DNA of 64,000 nt from Pseudomonas congelans (GCF_900103225.1 NZ_FNJH01000009.1:1-64000), one strand, 5' to 3'; counted from the stretch's first letter, positions 9,251-18,944 are shown. The notes: generated by a model not told the origin, from the sequence alone. Numbers and translations are program-made.

Positions 9251-9258
9251 TAAGATGA

Positions 9259-9292
9259 AAAGGCTATCGACCTGTGCAGGTAGATAGCCTTT
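9259..9292 (-). terminator. Terminator of the MHS transporter gene
   Basis: AAAGGCTATC and GATAGCCTTT form a perfect 10-bp stem around a 14-nt loop. The minus-strand exit reads CCTTTTC. It lies 41 bp past the stop of the transporter gene and just upstream of the pstS promoter, insulating it. Confidence 0.8.
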
Positions 9293-9332
9293 GGCTGTAG
9301 CGGTGCCCGAGCGATTTGACAGCGGGGGATGA

Positions 9333-10622
9333 TCAGCGCTTTCGGCTCAGCAAAAACACACCGATGGCCATGCCCAGGCCGCAGAGAATAGCGACGTACC
9401 ACGCCGGCCCCATCGGACTGCTCTTGAGCATGAAGGTCACGACCATCGGCGTCAGACCTCCGAAAATCGCGTACGCCAGGTTGTAGGAGAACGACAGCCC
9501 CGAGAAGCGCACCACAGGCGGAAATGCCTTGACCATGACATAAGGAACCGCGCCGATCGTACCGACGAACAGGCCCGTCACGGCATACAGCGGAAACAGC
9601 ACCTCAGGATGGCTGCCGAGGATGTGATAGAACGTCCACGAACTGATCAGCAAACCTGCGCTGCCCAGCAGGAACACCCAGCCTGCGCCGAAACGATCCG
9701 CCAGCGCGCCGGCAGCGATGCAACCGATACTCAGGAAGACAATGGCCAGGCTGTTGGCTTTCAGCGCCGTAGCAGCCGGAAAGCCATAAATGGTCTGCAG
9801 GATGGTCGGCGTCATCAGGATCACGACAATGATGCCGGCAGACAGCAGCCAGGTCATCAGCATCGACAGCGCAACGGCGCCACGATGATCGCGCAGTACC
9901 GCCTTGAGCGGTACCTCCTCGGCCAGTGCCTTGCGCAGTTGCAGCTCGGCAAAGACCGGCGTTTCATGCAGCAGGCGGCGCAGATACACCGACATCAGGC
10001 CGAACACGCCACCCAGCAGGAAAGGGATACGCCATGCGTAATCCGAGACCTCGACCGGGGTATAGATGCTGTTGATCGCCGTGGCGACCAGCGAGCCCAG
10101 CAGGATGCCTGCTGTCAGGCCGGCGGTCAGGGTGCCGCAGGCATACCCGACACGACGTGCAGGCACATGCTCGGACACAAAGACCCAGGCTCCCGGCACT
10201 TCACCGCCGATGGCGGCACCTTGAATGACGCGCATCAACAGCAGCAGAATCGGCGCCCACATGCCGATCTGCGCGTAGGTCGGCAACAGACCCATGATCA
10301 GGGTCGGCACCGCCATCATGAAAATGCTCAGCGTGAACATCTTCTTGCGCCCCAGCAGATCGCCGAAGTGCGCCATGATAATGCCGCCCAGGGGCCTCGC
10401 CAGATAACCGGCGGCGAAAATGCCGAACGTCTGCATCATGCGCAGCCAGTCGGGCATGTCCACCGGGAAAAACAGTTTGCCGACCACCGCCGCGAAAAAC
10501 ACGAAAATGATGAAGTCGTAGAACTCCAGCGCGCCACCCAGAGCCGACAGCGAAAGGGTTTTGTAATCGCTGCGAGTCAAAGGCCGCGCAGGCTGCGTGG
10601 AACTTGAAGGAACAGATGACAT
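9333..10622 (-). CDS. MFS transporter of the metabolite:H+ symporter (MHS) family
   Basis: The 429-residue protein has 12 predicted membrane segments. It carries the MHS/sugar-porter signature after helix 2 (RPLGGIIMAHFGDLLGRKK) and the helix-4/5 motif LLLLMRVIQGAAIGGEVPGA. Members move organic acids, osmolytes or aromatic acids by proton symport. The substrate here cannot be told from sequence, and the neighbours (pst operon, thioesterase) give no clue. The 430-bp upstream region holds two palindromes, noted separately. Confidence 0.88.
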   Translation of the reverse strand: MSSVPSSSTQPARPLTRSDYKTLSLSALGGALEFYDFIIFVFFAAVVGKLFFPVDMPDWLRMMQTFGIFAAGYLARPLGGIIMAHFGDLLGRKKMFTLSIFMMAVPTLIMGLLPTYAQIGMWAPILLLLMRVIQGAAIGGEVPGAWVFVSEHVPARRVGYACGTLTAGLTAGILLGSLVATAINSIYTPVEVSDYAWRIPFLLGGVFGLMSVYLRRLLHETPVFAELQLRKALAEEVPLKAVLRDHRGAVALSMLMTWLLSAGIIVVILMTPTILQTIYGFPAATALKANSLAIVFLSIGCIAAGALADRFGAGWVFLLGSAGLLISSWTFYHILGSHPEVLFPLYAVTGLFVGTIGAVPYVMVKAFPPVVRFSGLSFSYNLAYAIFGGLTPMVVTFMLKSSPMGPAWYVAILCGLGMAIGVFLLSRKR

Positions 10623-10782
10623 GACAAGGCTTCTCTTTACTTATTCTTTGAAAAGGGGCGAGCGACAGCGACGCTGGCTGCTGCGGGGTGCCGTGCAGAA
10701 GCGATTGTCGGGAGCAACGGCGCAGATAGGCACCAAAATTGCGTGTACAGGCAGTCTTGTCACCTGTAGAGGTCCAGCAAGA

Positions 10783-10820
10783 TAGCAAATTGCTACAAAA
10801 AACACATGGCAGAACTGCCA
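10783..10820. promoter_or_regulatory. Two adjacent palindromes in the 430-bp gap 10623-11052
   Basis: TAGCAA-A-TTGCTA (10783-10795) and TGGCAG-AA-CTGCCA (10807-10820) are both perfect inverted repeats 11 bp apart, in an AT-richer patch 160-200 bp upstream of the MHS transporter start. They look like operator sites, but no regulator gene is adjacent. The rest of the gap 10623-11052 holds no convincing gene; a TACAAT -10-like sequence is near 11014 for the following plus-strand gene. Confidence 0.4.
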
Positions 10821-11052
10821 CTGACACAAAATGAAGACCCACGGTCGTTCTATGACGCAACGCCCGATATACTCGCAAGTCGTCAACAGCCTTGGGAAGT
10901 TGTGCGAAAACGTCTGAATCAGCGGGTTTCGCAGAGTTTCCCTTTGGGCCACACCGGCGCAGAACACACAATGTTCATGCTCATGGTTTTGAATGGCACC
11001 TGTTAACCGCGACATACAATAATGAGAGTCATGGGTCAGAGGCACCCTAGGC

Positions 11053-11454
11053 ATGATCGAGCTCGAACAAGAAGATCCAACCCCGCAAGGCGACCTTGCC
11101 CTGCAAATCACCGCCCTTCCCCGCGAAACCAATGGCTTTGGCGACATCTTCGGCGGCTGGCTGGTGTCCCAGATGGACCTGGCAGGTACAGCGATGGCCA
11201 GCAAAGTCGCGGGTGGCCGTGTGGCGACCGTCGCCATAGATCGCATGGCGTTTCTGGTCCCGGTCGCGGTCGGCGAACAGCTTTCCTTCTATACCCGCAC
11301 CCTGGAAGTCGGACGCACCTCGATCAAGATGATGGTCGAAGTGTGGAGCGACGACCCGCTTACCAGCGAATGGCGCAAGGTCACCGAGGCTGCGTTCGTG
11401 TTCGTGGCGATAGACCCCAGCGGCCGGACCCGCTCGGTTCCCGCGCGACGGTAA
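11053..11454 (+). CDS. Acyl-CoA thioesterase, YciA-like hot-dog fold
   Basis: The 133-residue single hot-dog protein has the YciA/BFIT pattern: NGFGDIFGGWLVSQMDLAGTAMA, where the D of MDLAG is the usual catalytic acid, followed by VATVAIDRMAFLVPVAVGEQLSF. It would hydrolyse short or medium acyl-CoAs in the cytosol and belongs to the same broad family as the gene at 39368. It is apparently monocistronic, with 91 bp to the next gene. The true substrate is unknown. Confidence 0.88.
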   Translation: MIELEQEDPTPQGDLALQITALPRETNGFGDIFGGWLVSQMDLAGTAMASKVAGGRVATVAIDRMAFLVPVAVGEQLSFYTRTLEVGRTSIKMMVEVWSDDPLTSEWRKVTEAAFVFVAIDPSGRTRSVPARR

Positions 11455-11545
11455 ATTGTCGCTCGGCTACAGATTGGCTGCCCGGTTAAACTCGCCCTGC
11501 ATGAAGCGGTCTATTTTCGTCACGGTCATTGAGTGAGAACTATGC

Positions 11546-12457
11546 ATGCCAACATCCCCGGTTGAACCCACCGTCGAATCCATCCTTTACGATGAGCTGA
11601 ACTGCTGGCGTATTTGCCACGGCGAAGCTGAGCTGCTGGTTGCGCAACAAGGCGCACACATCCTCAGCTATCAAGTGGCCGGGCAGCAGCCGCTGGTGTG
11701 GCTGAACGAAGAGGCCGTTTTCAAACGCGGCAAACCCATTCGTGCAGGCATGCCGATCTGCTGGCCGTGGTTCGGTAATCTGGATCGCAACCCGCAAAGC
11801 GTGCAGGCCATGCGCGACAGCAGCGAGCCGGCCAAGGCACATGGCGAAGTGCGAGCGCTGGACTGGCAGTTGTTGGGTATCGGCGCAGATGGCGACGCAC
11901 TGCTGGTGGAGTTCGTTCTTCCCGAGGCCGAAGGCCACTTGCCGGGCTGGCCGCACAACGTCGCCCTGAAACTGAGCATTCGTCTTGACCACGCACTGAA
12001 TGTCAGTCTGGTCAGCTACAACTGTGGCACTGAGCCTGTGGTAATCAGCCAGGCGCTGCACACCTATTTCGCAGTCAGCGACGTACGTCAGGTCAGCGTC
12101 GAAGGGCTCGACGGCCTGCGTTACATCGAAACCCTGGAAAACTGGGAAGAACGCGAGCAGAGCGGCGACCTGACCTTCACAGGCGAAACCGACCGCATCT
12201 ACAAGGACACGCCGGGCGTGCTCAGCATCGTTGACCCAGAGTGGCAGCGACGCATCCACATCCGCAGCACGGGCTCGAACTCAGCCATCCTGTGGAACCC
12301 GTGGATCGAGAAGACCGGCAAGTTCACCGACATGGCGGCAGACGGCTGGCAGCGCATGGTCTGCGTCGAAACCGCCAACGTGCTGGATGACGTGGTCACG
12401 CTGGCCCCTGACCAGATGCATGTTCTGGGTGTGAGTATCTGGAGCGAGGCGCTCTGA
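11546..12457 (+). CDS. D-hexose-6-phosphate mutarotase (YeaD-like aldose epimerase)
   Basis: The 303-residue galactose-mutarotase-fold protein would interconvert alpha and beta glucose-6-phosphate. Typical motifs are RAGMPICWPWFG (about 65-76), KAHGEVRALDWQL, LHTYFAVSD and the LWNPWIEK segment carrying the sugar-phosphate site. Length and order are usual for the family. An ATG is also present four bases earlier but out of frame. It converges on the DUF3299 gene with a 20-bp gap. Confidence 0.9.
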   Translation: MPTSPVEPTVESILYDELNCWRICHGEAELLVAQQGAHILSYQVAGQQPLVWLNEEAVFKRGKPIRAGMPICWPWFGNLDRNPQSVQAMRDSSEPAKAHGEVRALDWQLLGIGADGDALLVEFVLPEAEGHLPGWPHNVALKLSIRLDHALNVSLVSYNCGTEPVVISQALHTYFAVSDVRQVSVEGLDGLRYIETLENWEEREQSGDLTFTGETDRIYKDTPGVLSIVDPEWQRRIHIRSTGSNSAILWNPWIEKTGKFTDMAADGWQRMVCVETANVLDDVVTLAPDQMHVLGVSIWSEAL

Positions 12458-12477
12458 TCAGGAATTGATCAAGCCCA

Positions 12478-13020
12478 TCAAAGGTCCGATTCAACCACCA
12501 CACGGACCTTTGACGCATCCATCGCGTACGCCGCATCGGCAAGATCGTTACTGACCTTCTCGATTTTCAGGGTGCCTTCTACCCACAGTGGTGTGTAGAT
12601 ATCATCCAGTTTCAGGCCCTTGGGGTAACGCACCAGCACCAGCTGGTTGGGCGGCGGTGGCGGAACGTGGATGCAGGCGCCCGGATAAGGCACGATGAAG
12701 AACAGCGTGCTATGGCCTTTGGCGTCGGTTTCGAGAGGCACAGGATAGCCGCCGAGACGAATCGTCTTGCCGTTCATGGCCGGGACGGTTTTGGTCGAAT
12801 ACATGACCGCAGGCAAACCCTTGCTCTGCTTCAACCCACCCTTGCTGTCGAACGTGCCCATGGCTTCCGGAGAATTGTGGTCAATCTCGGGCATGGCTTC
12901 GAGGGCTTTTTGGTCGGACTTGGGCATCAGCTCAAGCCAGTCGGTTTCCGGCAACTGGGCGTGTGCAGGTCCGGAGAGTGCGGATAACAGCAGAAGAGTC
13001 ATCAACAGGAAGCGACGCAT
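12478..13020 (-). CDS. Exported DUF3299 protein
   Basis: The 180-residue protein starts MRRFLLMTLLLLSALSGPAHA, a signal peptide cleaved near residue 21; an in-frame ATG five codons upstream is less likely. The body has the DUF3299 features RLGGYPVPLETDAKG and FFIVPYPGACIHVPPPPPNQ, with one conserved cysteine. The family has no established enzyme activity and is often found near ABC-type export systems for unknown substrates, but here it stands alone. It is probably periplasmic. Confidence 0.8.
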   Translation of the reverse strand: MRRFLLMTLLLLSALSGPAHAQLPETDWLELMPKSDQKALEAMPEIDHNSPEAMGTFDSKGGLKQSKGLPAVMYSTKTVPAMNGKTIRLGGYPVPLETDAKGHSTLFFIVPYPGACIHVPPPPPNQLVLVRYPKGLKLDDIYTPLWVEGTLKIEKVSNDLADAAYAMDASKVRVVVESDL

Positions 13021-13061
13021 GATAAAGCTCGGCAAAGGGGTGGACAGTTGCCGAGCATTCT

Positions 13062-13091
13062 AGCCCTCTGCGCACTGTAAAACAGAGGGCT
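13062..13091. terminator. Hairpin between GlsB-like and DUF3299 genes
   Basis: AGCCCTCTG / CAGAGGGCT form a perfect 9-bp stem with a 12-nt loop. There is no U-tract on either strand, so termination is likely but weaker than for a canonical site. It sits 12 bp past the stop of the 13104-13349 gene. Confidence 0.55.
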
Positions 13092-13103
13092 GACGCATAA
13101 ACG

Positions 13104-13349
13104 TTATTTCTTTCTGATCATGCCGTAGATAACCAGCAGGATGATTGCACCTACCAGCGCGCCGAGGAAACCTGCACCCTCGCCTGCCTGATAGATACCC
13201 AGCGCCTGACCGCCGTAAGTGGCTGCGAGCGAACCGGCGATACCCAGCACGATGGTCATGATCCAGCCCATGCTGTCGTCGCCCGGCTTCAGAAAGCGAG
13301 CCAACAGACCAACGATCAGGCCGATAAAGATGGTTCCAATGATACCCAT
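13104..13349 (-). CDS. GlsB/YeaQ/YmgE family small membrane protein
   Basis: This 81-residue, three-helix inner-membrane protein has glycine-rich helices (IGTIFIGLIVGLLARFLKPG; MTIVLGIAGSLAATYGGQ; GFLGALVGAIILLVIYGMI) and ends in basic RKK. It matches the family called transglycosylase-associated or GlsB, which is often stress-induced. It has a good ribosome site (CAGAGGGAAATGGC). Its biochemical role is unknown. Confidence 0.9.
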   Translation of the reverse strand: MGIIGTIFIGLIVGLLARFLKPGDDSMGWIMTIVLGIAGSLAATYGGQALGIYQAGEGAGFLGALVGAIILLVIYGMIRKK

Positions 13350-13499
13350 GCCATTTCCCTCTGTATTAAGTGAATAGGCCCGGGCTAATAGCAGCCCCGA
13401 CTTACTGCTATCTGAGAACAGCGACAGGGAATGGTTCCGGCGAAGTGGTCAGTTTGCTTCGGGGTGGAGAATTCTTCATGCATGACAGGGCTGACACCC

Positions 13500-13640
13500 G
13501 ATGATTCTCGTTCCCACGCTCCGCGCCAGGCTGCAGATTCGTGCCGCGGAGCGTCACCCAATGCATGCCAACGCGGAGCATTGGCACGATATTCAGCTGG
13601 ATTTGTGTAAAACGCAGAGCGCAGAGCATCGGCACGATAG
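13500..13640. repeat. Dispersed palindromic spacer repeat
   Basis: The 300-bp gap 13350-13652 upstream of the GlsB-like gene contains CCCACGCTCCGCG, GCCGCGGAGCGTCAC and the dyad TGCCAACGCGGAGCATTGGCA. These are the same building blocks as the array at 58415, in scrambled order. No gene is seen; an in-frame ORF through it (13408-13635) has no protein-like features. Confidence 0.65.
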
Positions 13641-13652
13641 CCGCTGACCTGA

Positions 13653-14735
13653 TCAGCCCTTGATCAGCGCCTCTACCAACTTCACCTGACGATCCAGCGT
13701 GACGCGGTCGGCACTGCGGACAGTGGCGTGTCCGACCTTGCGGCCAGCCTTGAACGCCTTGCCATAGTGATGCAGGTGGCAGTCTTGGACAGCGATGACC
13801 TTGTCCACTGCCGGCACTTCACCGATGAAGTTGAGCATGGCGCTTTCGCCGACCTTGGCTGTAGAGCCCAGCGGCAGACCGGCAACCGCCCGCAGGTGGT
13901 TTTCGAACTGGCTGCACTCGGCGCCTTCGGTGGTCCAGTGACCGGAGTTGTGGACGCGCGGCGCGATCTCGTTGGCTTTCAGGCCACCGTCGACCTCAAA
14001 GAATTCGAATGCCAGCACGCCCACGTAATCCAGCTGCTTCAGAACGCGGCCGGCGTAGTCTTCGGCCAGTGTCTGCAAAGGATGATCGGTACTGGCGATG
14101 GACAGACGCAGGATGCCGCTGTCATGCGTGTTGTGCACCAGCGGGTAGAACCGGGTCTCGCCATCACGCGCACGTACTGCAATCAACGACACTTCACCGG
14201 TGAACGGCACGAAGCCCTCCAGCAGGCAAGGCACGCTGCCCAGCTCGGCGAATGTGTCGACCACATCGGCCGCCGAACGCAGGACCTTCTGGCCCTTGCC
14301 GTCATAACCCAGAGTGCGGGTCTTGAGCACGGCAGGCAGACCGATGCTGGCTACCGCGGCATCCAGGTCGGCCTGCGACTGAATGTCGGCGAATGCCGGC
14401 GTCGGGATGCCCAGGTCCTTGAACATGCTTTTTTCGAACCAGCGATCACGCGCAATGCGCAACGCCTCGGCGCTCGGATAGACCGGTACGAACTGTGACA
14501 GAAACGCCACGGTCTCGGCCGGAACGCTTTCAAACTCGAAGGTCACCAGATCGACTTCATCCGCCAACTGACGCAGATGATCCAGATCGCCGTAATCGGC
14601 ACGCAGATGCTCACCAAGTGCCGCAGCACAGGCGTCCGGCGCGGGATCGAGAAAGGCGAAGTTCATGCCCAGCGGCGTACCTGCCAATGCCAACATGCGG
14701 CCCAGCTGGCCGCCACCGATTACACCGATCTTCAT
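13653..14735 (-). CDS. purK: N5-carboxyaminoimidazole ribonucleotide synthase PurK
   Basis: This 360-residue ATP-grasp enzyme carboxylates AIR with bicarbonate and ATP to N5-CAIR in de novo purine synthesis. The N-terminal IGVIGGGQLGRMLALA, the central ATP-grasp (KTRTLGYDGKGQ; PCLLEGFVPFTGEVS) and the C-terminal NEIAPRVHNSGHWT are all present. It is nine bases after purE in the same transcript, and its GAGG ribosome site lies in that gap. The length is typical. Confidence 0.97.
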   Translation of the reverse strand: MKIGVIGGGQLGRMLALAGTPLGMNFAFLDPAPDACAAALGEHLRADYGDLDHLRQLADEVDLVTFEFESVPAETVAFLSQFVPVYPSAEALRIARDRWFEKSMFKDLGIPTPAFADIQSQADLDAAVASIGLPAVLKTRTLGYDGKGQKVLRSAADVVDTFAELGSVPCLLEGFVPFTGEVSLIAVRARDGETRFYPLVHNTHDSGILRLSIASTDHPLQTLAEDYAGRVLKQLDYVGVLAFEFFEVDGGLKANEIAPRVHNSGHWTTEGAECSQFENHLRAVAGLPLGSTAKVGESAMLNFIGEVPAVDKVIAVQDCHLHHYGKAFKAGRKVGHATVRSADRVTLDRQVKLVEALIKG

Positions 14736-14744
14736 GGAAAAACC

Positions 14745-15236
14745 TCAGGCGTGGCGTGGGTCTGGATTGTCCAGGACGCTGTCTGTCTGCTCAGTGCGAA
14801 ATTTCTTCAGCGCTGCGTGGAATTGCGGGTGCTTTGCGCCGAGGATGCTCGCTGAAAGCAGCGCTGCGTTGATTGCACCCGCCTTGCCGATGGCCAGGGT
14901 CGCGACCGGGATACCGGCCGGCATCTGCACGATCGACAACAGCGAGTCGACACCCGAGAGCATCGAAGACTGCACCGGAACGCCCAATACAGGCAGGTGA
15001 GTCTTGGCAGCGCACATGCCCGGCAAGTGAGCAGCGCCACCGGCACCGGCGATAATCACCTCAATGCCACGGCCTTCCGCTTCGTCGGCGTACTGAAACA
15101 GCAGATCCGGTGTGCGGTGAGCTGACACTACCTTGACTTCAAAAGGGATGCCGAGCTTTTCCAGCATATCGGCGGTGTGGCTAAGGGTGGACCAATCGGA
15201 CTTGGAGCCCATGATCACGCCAACCAGTGCGCTCAT
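14745..15236 (-). CDS. purE: N5-carboxyaminoimidazole ribonucleotide mutase PurE
   Basis: The 163-residue class I PurE moves the carboxylate of N5-CAIR to give CAIR. The active-site segment MGSKSDW is at the start, then VVSAHRTPD and the GAGGAAHLPGM loop. The open frame runs farther upstream, but ATG 15236, with GAGAGG just before it, gives the family N-terminus MSALVGVIMGSKSDW. The transcript passes through a terminator-like hairpin 41 bp before this start, so expression may be attenuated. Confidence 0.97.
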   Translation of the reverse strand: MSALVGVIMGSKSDWSTLSHTADMLEKLGIPFEVKVVSAHRTPDLLFQYADEAEGRGIEVIIAGAGGAAHLPGMCAAKTHLPVLGVPVQSSMLSGVDSLLSIVQMPAGIPVATLAIGKAGAINAALLSASILGAKHPQFHAALKKFRTEQTDSVLDNPDPRHA

Positions 15237-15276
15237 CGTCGTGCCTCTCATCGGGCGCCCGCAGGCGCGTCTTAAA

Positions 15277-15314
15277 ACAACAAGCCACGCGGGGAGACCG
15301 GCGTGGCTTGTTGT
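15277..15314 (-). terminator. Terminator-like hairpin in the purE leader
   Basis: ACAACAAGCCACGC - 10 nt - GCGTGGCTTGTTGT is a perfect 14-bp inverted repeat. On the minus strand it is followed by TTTAAGA, so the exit reads TTGTTGTTTTAAG. It lies between the likely purE promoter and the purE start and has the form of an intrinsic terminator acting on purEK. This suggests attenuation or partial read-through control. Confidence 0.75.
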
Positions 15315-15351
15315 ACGAATAGTGACCGATTTAACCGGCCAAAGGCCGCGC

Positions 15352-15379
15352 AGTATAACGCAAAGTAGTGCGTTTAAAG
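15352..15379 (-). promoter_or_regulatory. Likely purE promoter with an operator-like dyad
   Basis: The minus strand has a -10 TATACT (15352-15357) and a weak -35 (CTTTAA, 15374-15379) 16 bp apart. The spacer is an inverted repeat AACGCA-AAGTAG-TGCGTT (15357-15374). A repressor bound there would block the promoter. The remaining 260 bp up to 15638 hold the upstream region of the divergent protease gene and a GC-rich hairpin near 15430-15465; no gene is seen. Confidence 0.5.
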
Positions 15380-15638
15380 CACCTGCAATCACCTTCTGTC
15401 AGCAGTCCTGCAAGACATCGACACAGACAGGGCCGGCAGCCCCCAAGTGAGCCGGAGTCCTGCCAACGTTACGCTGGAACTCCGACACGTTAACCGGCGC
15501 ATCTTACGCCATGACACCCCTTGGCCTACCGCGTCAGGCGCAGAGTGCGACTGTCAGGCACAAACCGTATTTGTTTAACTGCCTCATCGACATTTGAAGT
15601 CGATATCTAACCTGACGCTCAAGGATGAGAACGTACCC

Positions 15639-16256
15639 ATGAAGAACACACTGAAAACCTGGCTGTCACTGGTCATCTTTTTTTACCTGCCGTTTGCCAG
15701 CGCCGGCGGTCCCAATCTGGGACTGTTCCTGATCATGCACGATCAACTTACAAAACATGAACGCGCTGAACTGGCGGATAGCTACTTGAATCCCCTGCTC
15801 GCTCAGTTGGAGGAAATCACCGGACGCAGGACAACGGTCACGCTCATCGAAAACGAACCAGGACTGACAAACTTCGCCTATCGCGGGGAGGAGCTGGACA
15901 AGCTGCTATACCGGTTGTCCAGGGAGAGCATCGAATATGCAAAAGCAAAGAACCTGCCGAGCCCTTCGGAGCGGCATAAATATGTGCTGGTCACTTCCAA
16001 TAAAATCAACGGGACAGTACACGGCGTCACGGCAGAAGCCTATAACGTCGCAATGGCGTCCCTTAAAGATTACAACACGCTGCCACACGAAGTCGGCCAC
16101 CTGTTTGGTGCCGAGCATGAGGCTGCAACCGGTTTTCCATGCCAGACGACGATGTGGGAAAACTCCACTACATCGATTATCCCCTGCTATTACTTCAGCG
16201 ACGCCAACAAGCAACTGATTCGCGACTACGTCGACAACATACCCGGCGTTGAGTGA
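15639..16256 (+). CDS. Small secreted zinc metalloprotease (metzincin-like)
   Basis: The 205-residue protein has a signal peptide (cleavage near A22 in FASA-GG) and the complete metzincin zinc site HEVGHLFGAEH (H150, E151, H154, H160). A methionine 12 residues later (M172, in QTTMWE) could be the Met-turn. C168 and C183 may form a disulfide. It is shorter than reprolysins or serralysins and has no propeptide-like cysteine switch or C-terminal secretion repeats. It would act in the periplasm or outside the cell; the target is unknown. The start at ATG 15639 is chosen for the signal peptide. It stands alone between divergent purE and a convergent LysR gene. Confidence 0.8.
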   Translation: MKNTLKTWLSLVIFFYLPFASAGGPNLGLFLIMHDQLTKHERAELADSYLNPLLAQLEEITGRRTTVTLIENEPGLTNFAYRGEELDKLLYRLSRESIEYAKAKNLPSPSERHKYVLVTSNKINGTVHGVTAEAYNVAMASLKDYNTLPHEVGHLFGAEHEAATGFPCQTTMWENSTTSIIPCYYFSDANKQLIRDYVDNIPGVE

Positions 16257-16262
16257 ATAATC

Positions 16263-16295
16263 GGCCGGGCATGAATCATCATACCCGGCCATTTT
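16263..16295. terminator. Bidirectional terminator between protease and LysR genes
   Basis: GGCCGGG - 14 nt - CCCGGCC is followed on the plus strand by ATTTTA. It lies 7 bp after the protease stop and also 5 bp past the stop of the convergent LysR gene. Confidence 0.8.
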
Positions 16296-16299
16296 ATGC

Positions 16300-17205
16300 T
16301 CAGCCTGCTGCCGCAGGGCTTTCAAGCTTGCGCCACAGCAGGCGTACATTGGCCTTGCGCACCAATGCGCAGCGATACAGGCGGATCTCCAGCGGCACAT
16401 GCCACTGCGGTCCGCCACAGACCACCAGTTCACCGCGTGCCAGTTCGGCGCGCACACTCAATTGCGGCACCCAGGCAATCCCCAGCCCTTCCAGCGCCAT
16501 GCTTTTCAGGCTGTCGGCCATTGCCGTCTCGTAGACCGTGGTGAAGCGCAGATTGCGTTGACGCAACAACAGGTTCACCGAACGCCCGAGAAAGGCCCCG
16601 GCACTGTAGGCAAGCAGCGGCACACTGCCCTCGCCTTCCATATCGAATAACGGCAGCCCCTCGGCATCGGCAGCACAGACCGGCAACATCTCGGTATGCC
16701 CCAAATGCAGCGAGGGAAAGATTTCGGCGTCCATCTGCAGCGCGGCATCGGGATCGTAGAACGCCAGCATCAGATCACAGCCACCTTCGCGCAACGCGTG
16801 CACCGCATCACCGACGTTGGTCGCCACCAGACGCGTTGCAATGTTCAGCCCTTCGTTGCGCAACTGGGCGATCCAGCGCGGAAAGAATCCAAGCGCCAGA
16901 GAGTGCGCCGCGGCAACCTGCATGACCTCGCCCTGCCCGCCTTCCAGATGATGCAGATGGCGCACGACTTCGCCCAGTTGCTCGACCACGGTACGTGCCG
17001 TGACCAGAAACAATTGTCCGGCGGCGGTCAGCTCGATGGGTGTACGCGAGCGATTGACCAGCGTCAGCCCCAGCGCCGATTCCAGACTGCGAATACGCCG
17101 GCTGAATGCCGGCTGAGTCACGAAGCGACGTTCGGCGGCCTGAGAAAAGCTGCGGGTGGCCGCCAGGGCGCTGAAGTCCTCCAGCCATTTGCTTTCCAGA
17201 TTCAT
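16300..17205 (-). CDS. LysR-family regulator, HypT/YjiE-like, divergent from aspA
   Basis: The 301-residue regulator begins MNLESKWLEDFSALAATRSF after a GGGAGGA ribosome site; the frame extends upstream without features. The winged HTH (SQAAERRFVTQPAFSRRIRSLE, about 20-42) closely resembles that of E. coli HypT/YjiE. The rest is a LysR substrate domain. Its divergence from aspA across a 314-bp gap with a T-N11-A dyad suggests that it controls aspA and perhaps the following symporter and asparaginase. The effector is unknown, and the family resemblance alone does not prove a hypochlorite sensor. Confidence 0.87.
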   Translation of the reverse strand: MNLESKWLEDFSALAATRSFSQAAERRFVTQPAFSRRIRSLESALGLTLVNRSRTPIELTAAGQLFLVTARTVVEQLGEVVRHLHHLEGGQGEVMQVAAAHSLALGFFPRWIAQLRNEGLNIATRLVATNVGDAVHALREGGCDLMLAFYDPDAALQMDAEIFPSLHLGHTEMLPVCAADAEGLPLFDMEGEGSVPLLAYSAGAFLGRSVNLLLRQRNLRFTTVYETAMADSLKSMALEGLGIAWVPQLSVRAELARGELVVCGGPQWHVPLEIRLYRCALVRKANVRLLWRKLESPAAAG

Positions 17206-17408
17206 CAGGTCCTCCCGGACAATGGATGACGGCTTCGACAGGCAATTACGCATGCCCAATGGCACCGATTTGCAGCGCCCCGATGGGACGCCCGTCGATG
17301 AAGTGCGGATACATGCCCGGACGGCGCAGCAGATACGATCGAAGAAGCGCACCGGTGCGACATTTTGCCCCCTTTACGCACTGAACGGAATCCAGGTCAC
17401 GCGCTGAT

Positions 17409-17425
17409 TATGCCGTTATTGCATA
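17409..17425. promoter_or_regulatory. LysR-type binding dyad between LysR gene and aspA
   Basis: TATGC-CGTTATT-GCATA is a perfect 5-7-5 dyad containing the T-N11-A core of LysR sites. It is 95 bp before the aspA start and 204 bp before the regulator start, as expected for autoregulation and aspA control. The rest of the 17206-17519 gap holds no gene. Confidence 0.6.
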
Positions 17426-17519
17426 GCCCAGCGTTTAACAGCATTGGTCAATCGAGGGTGGCAAGCCCACTATTCGTGGCGTTCCGGCATTGTCCGTGCC
17501 TTTTGAGACTTTTTTTATC

Positions 17520-18944
<1,425 letters not shown>

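Noticed and set aside
10806..11006. A 66-codon ORF in the MHS/thioesterase gap
   Set aside because: No ribosome site or protein-like pattern, and it overlaps the palindromes at 10807-10820.
13408..13635. A 75-codon minus-strand ORF in the purK/GlsB gap
   Set aside because: Lies entirely in the dispersed palindromic repeat.
15358..15373. E. coli-type PurR box at the purE promoter (ACGCAAAGTAGTGCGT)
   Set aside because: Only 12 of 16 bases fit the PUR box and I know of no E. coli-type PurR in Pseudomonas; kept only as an unnamed dyad.
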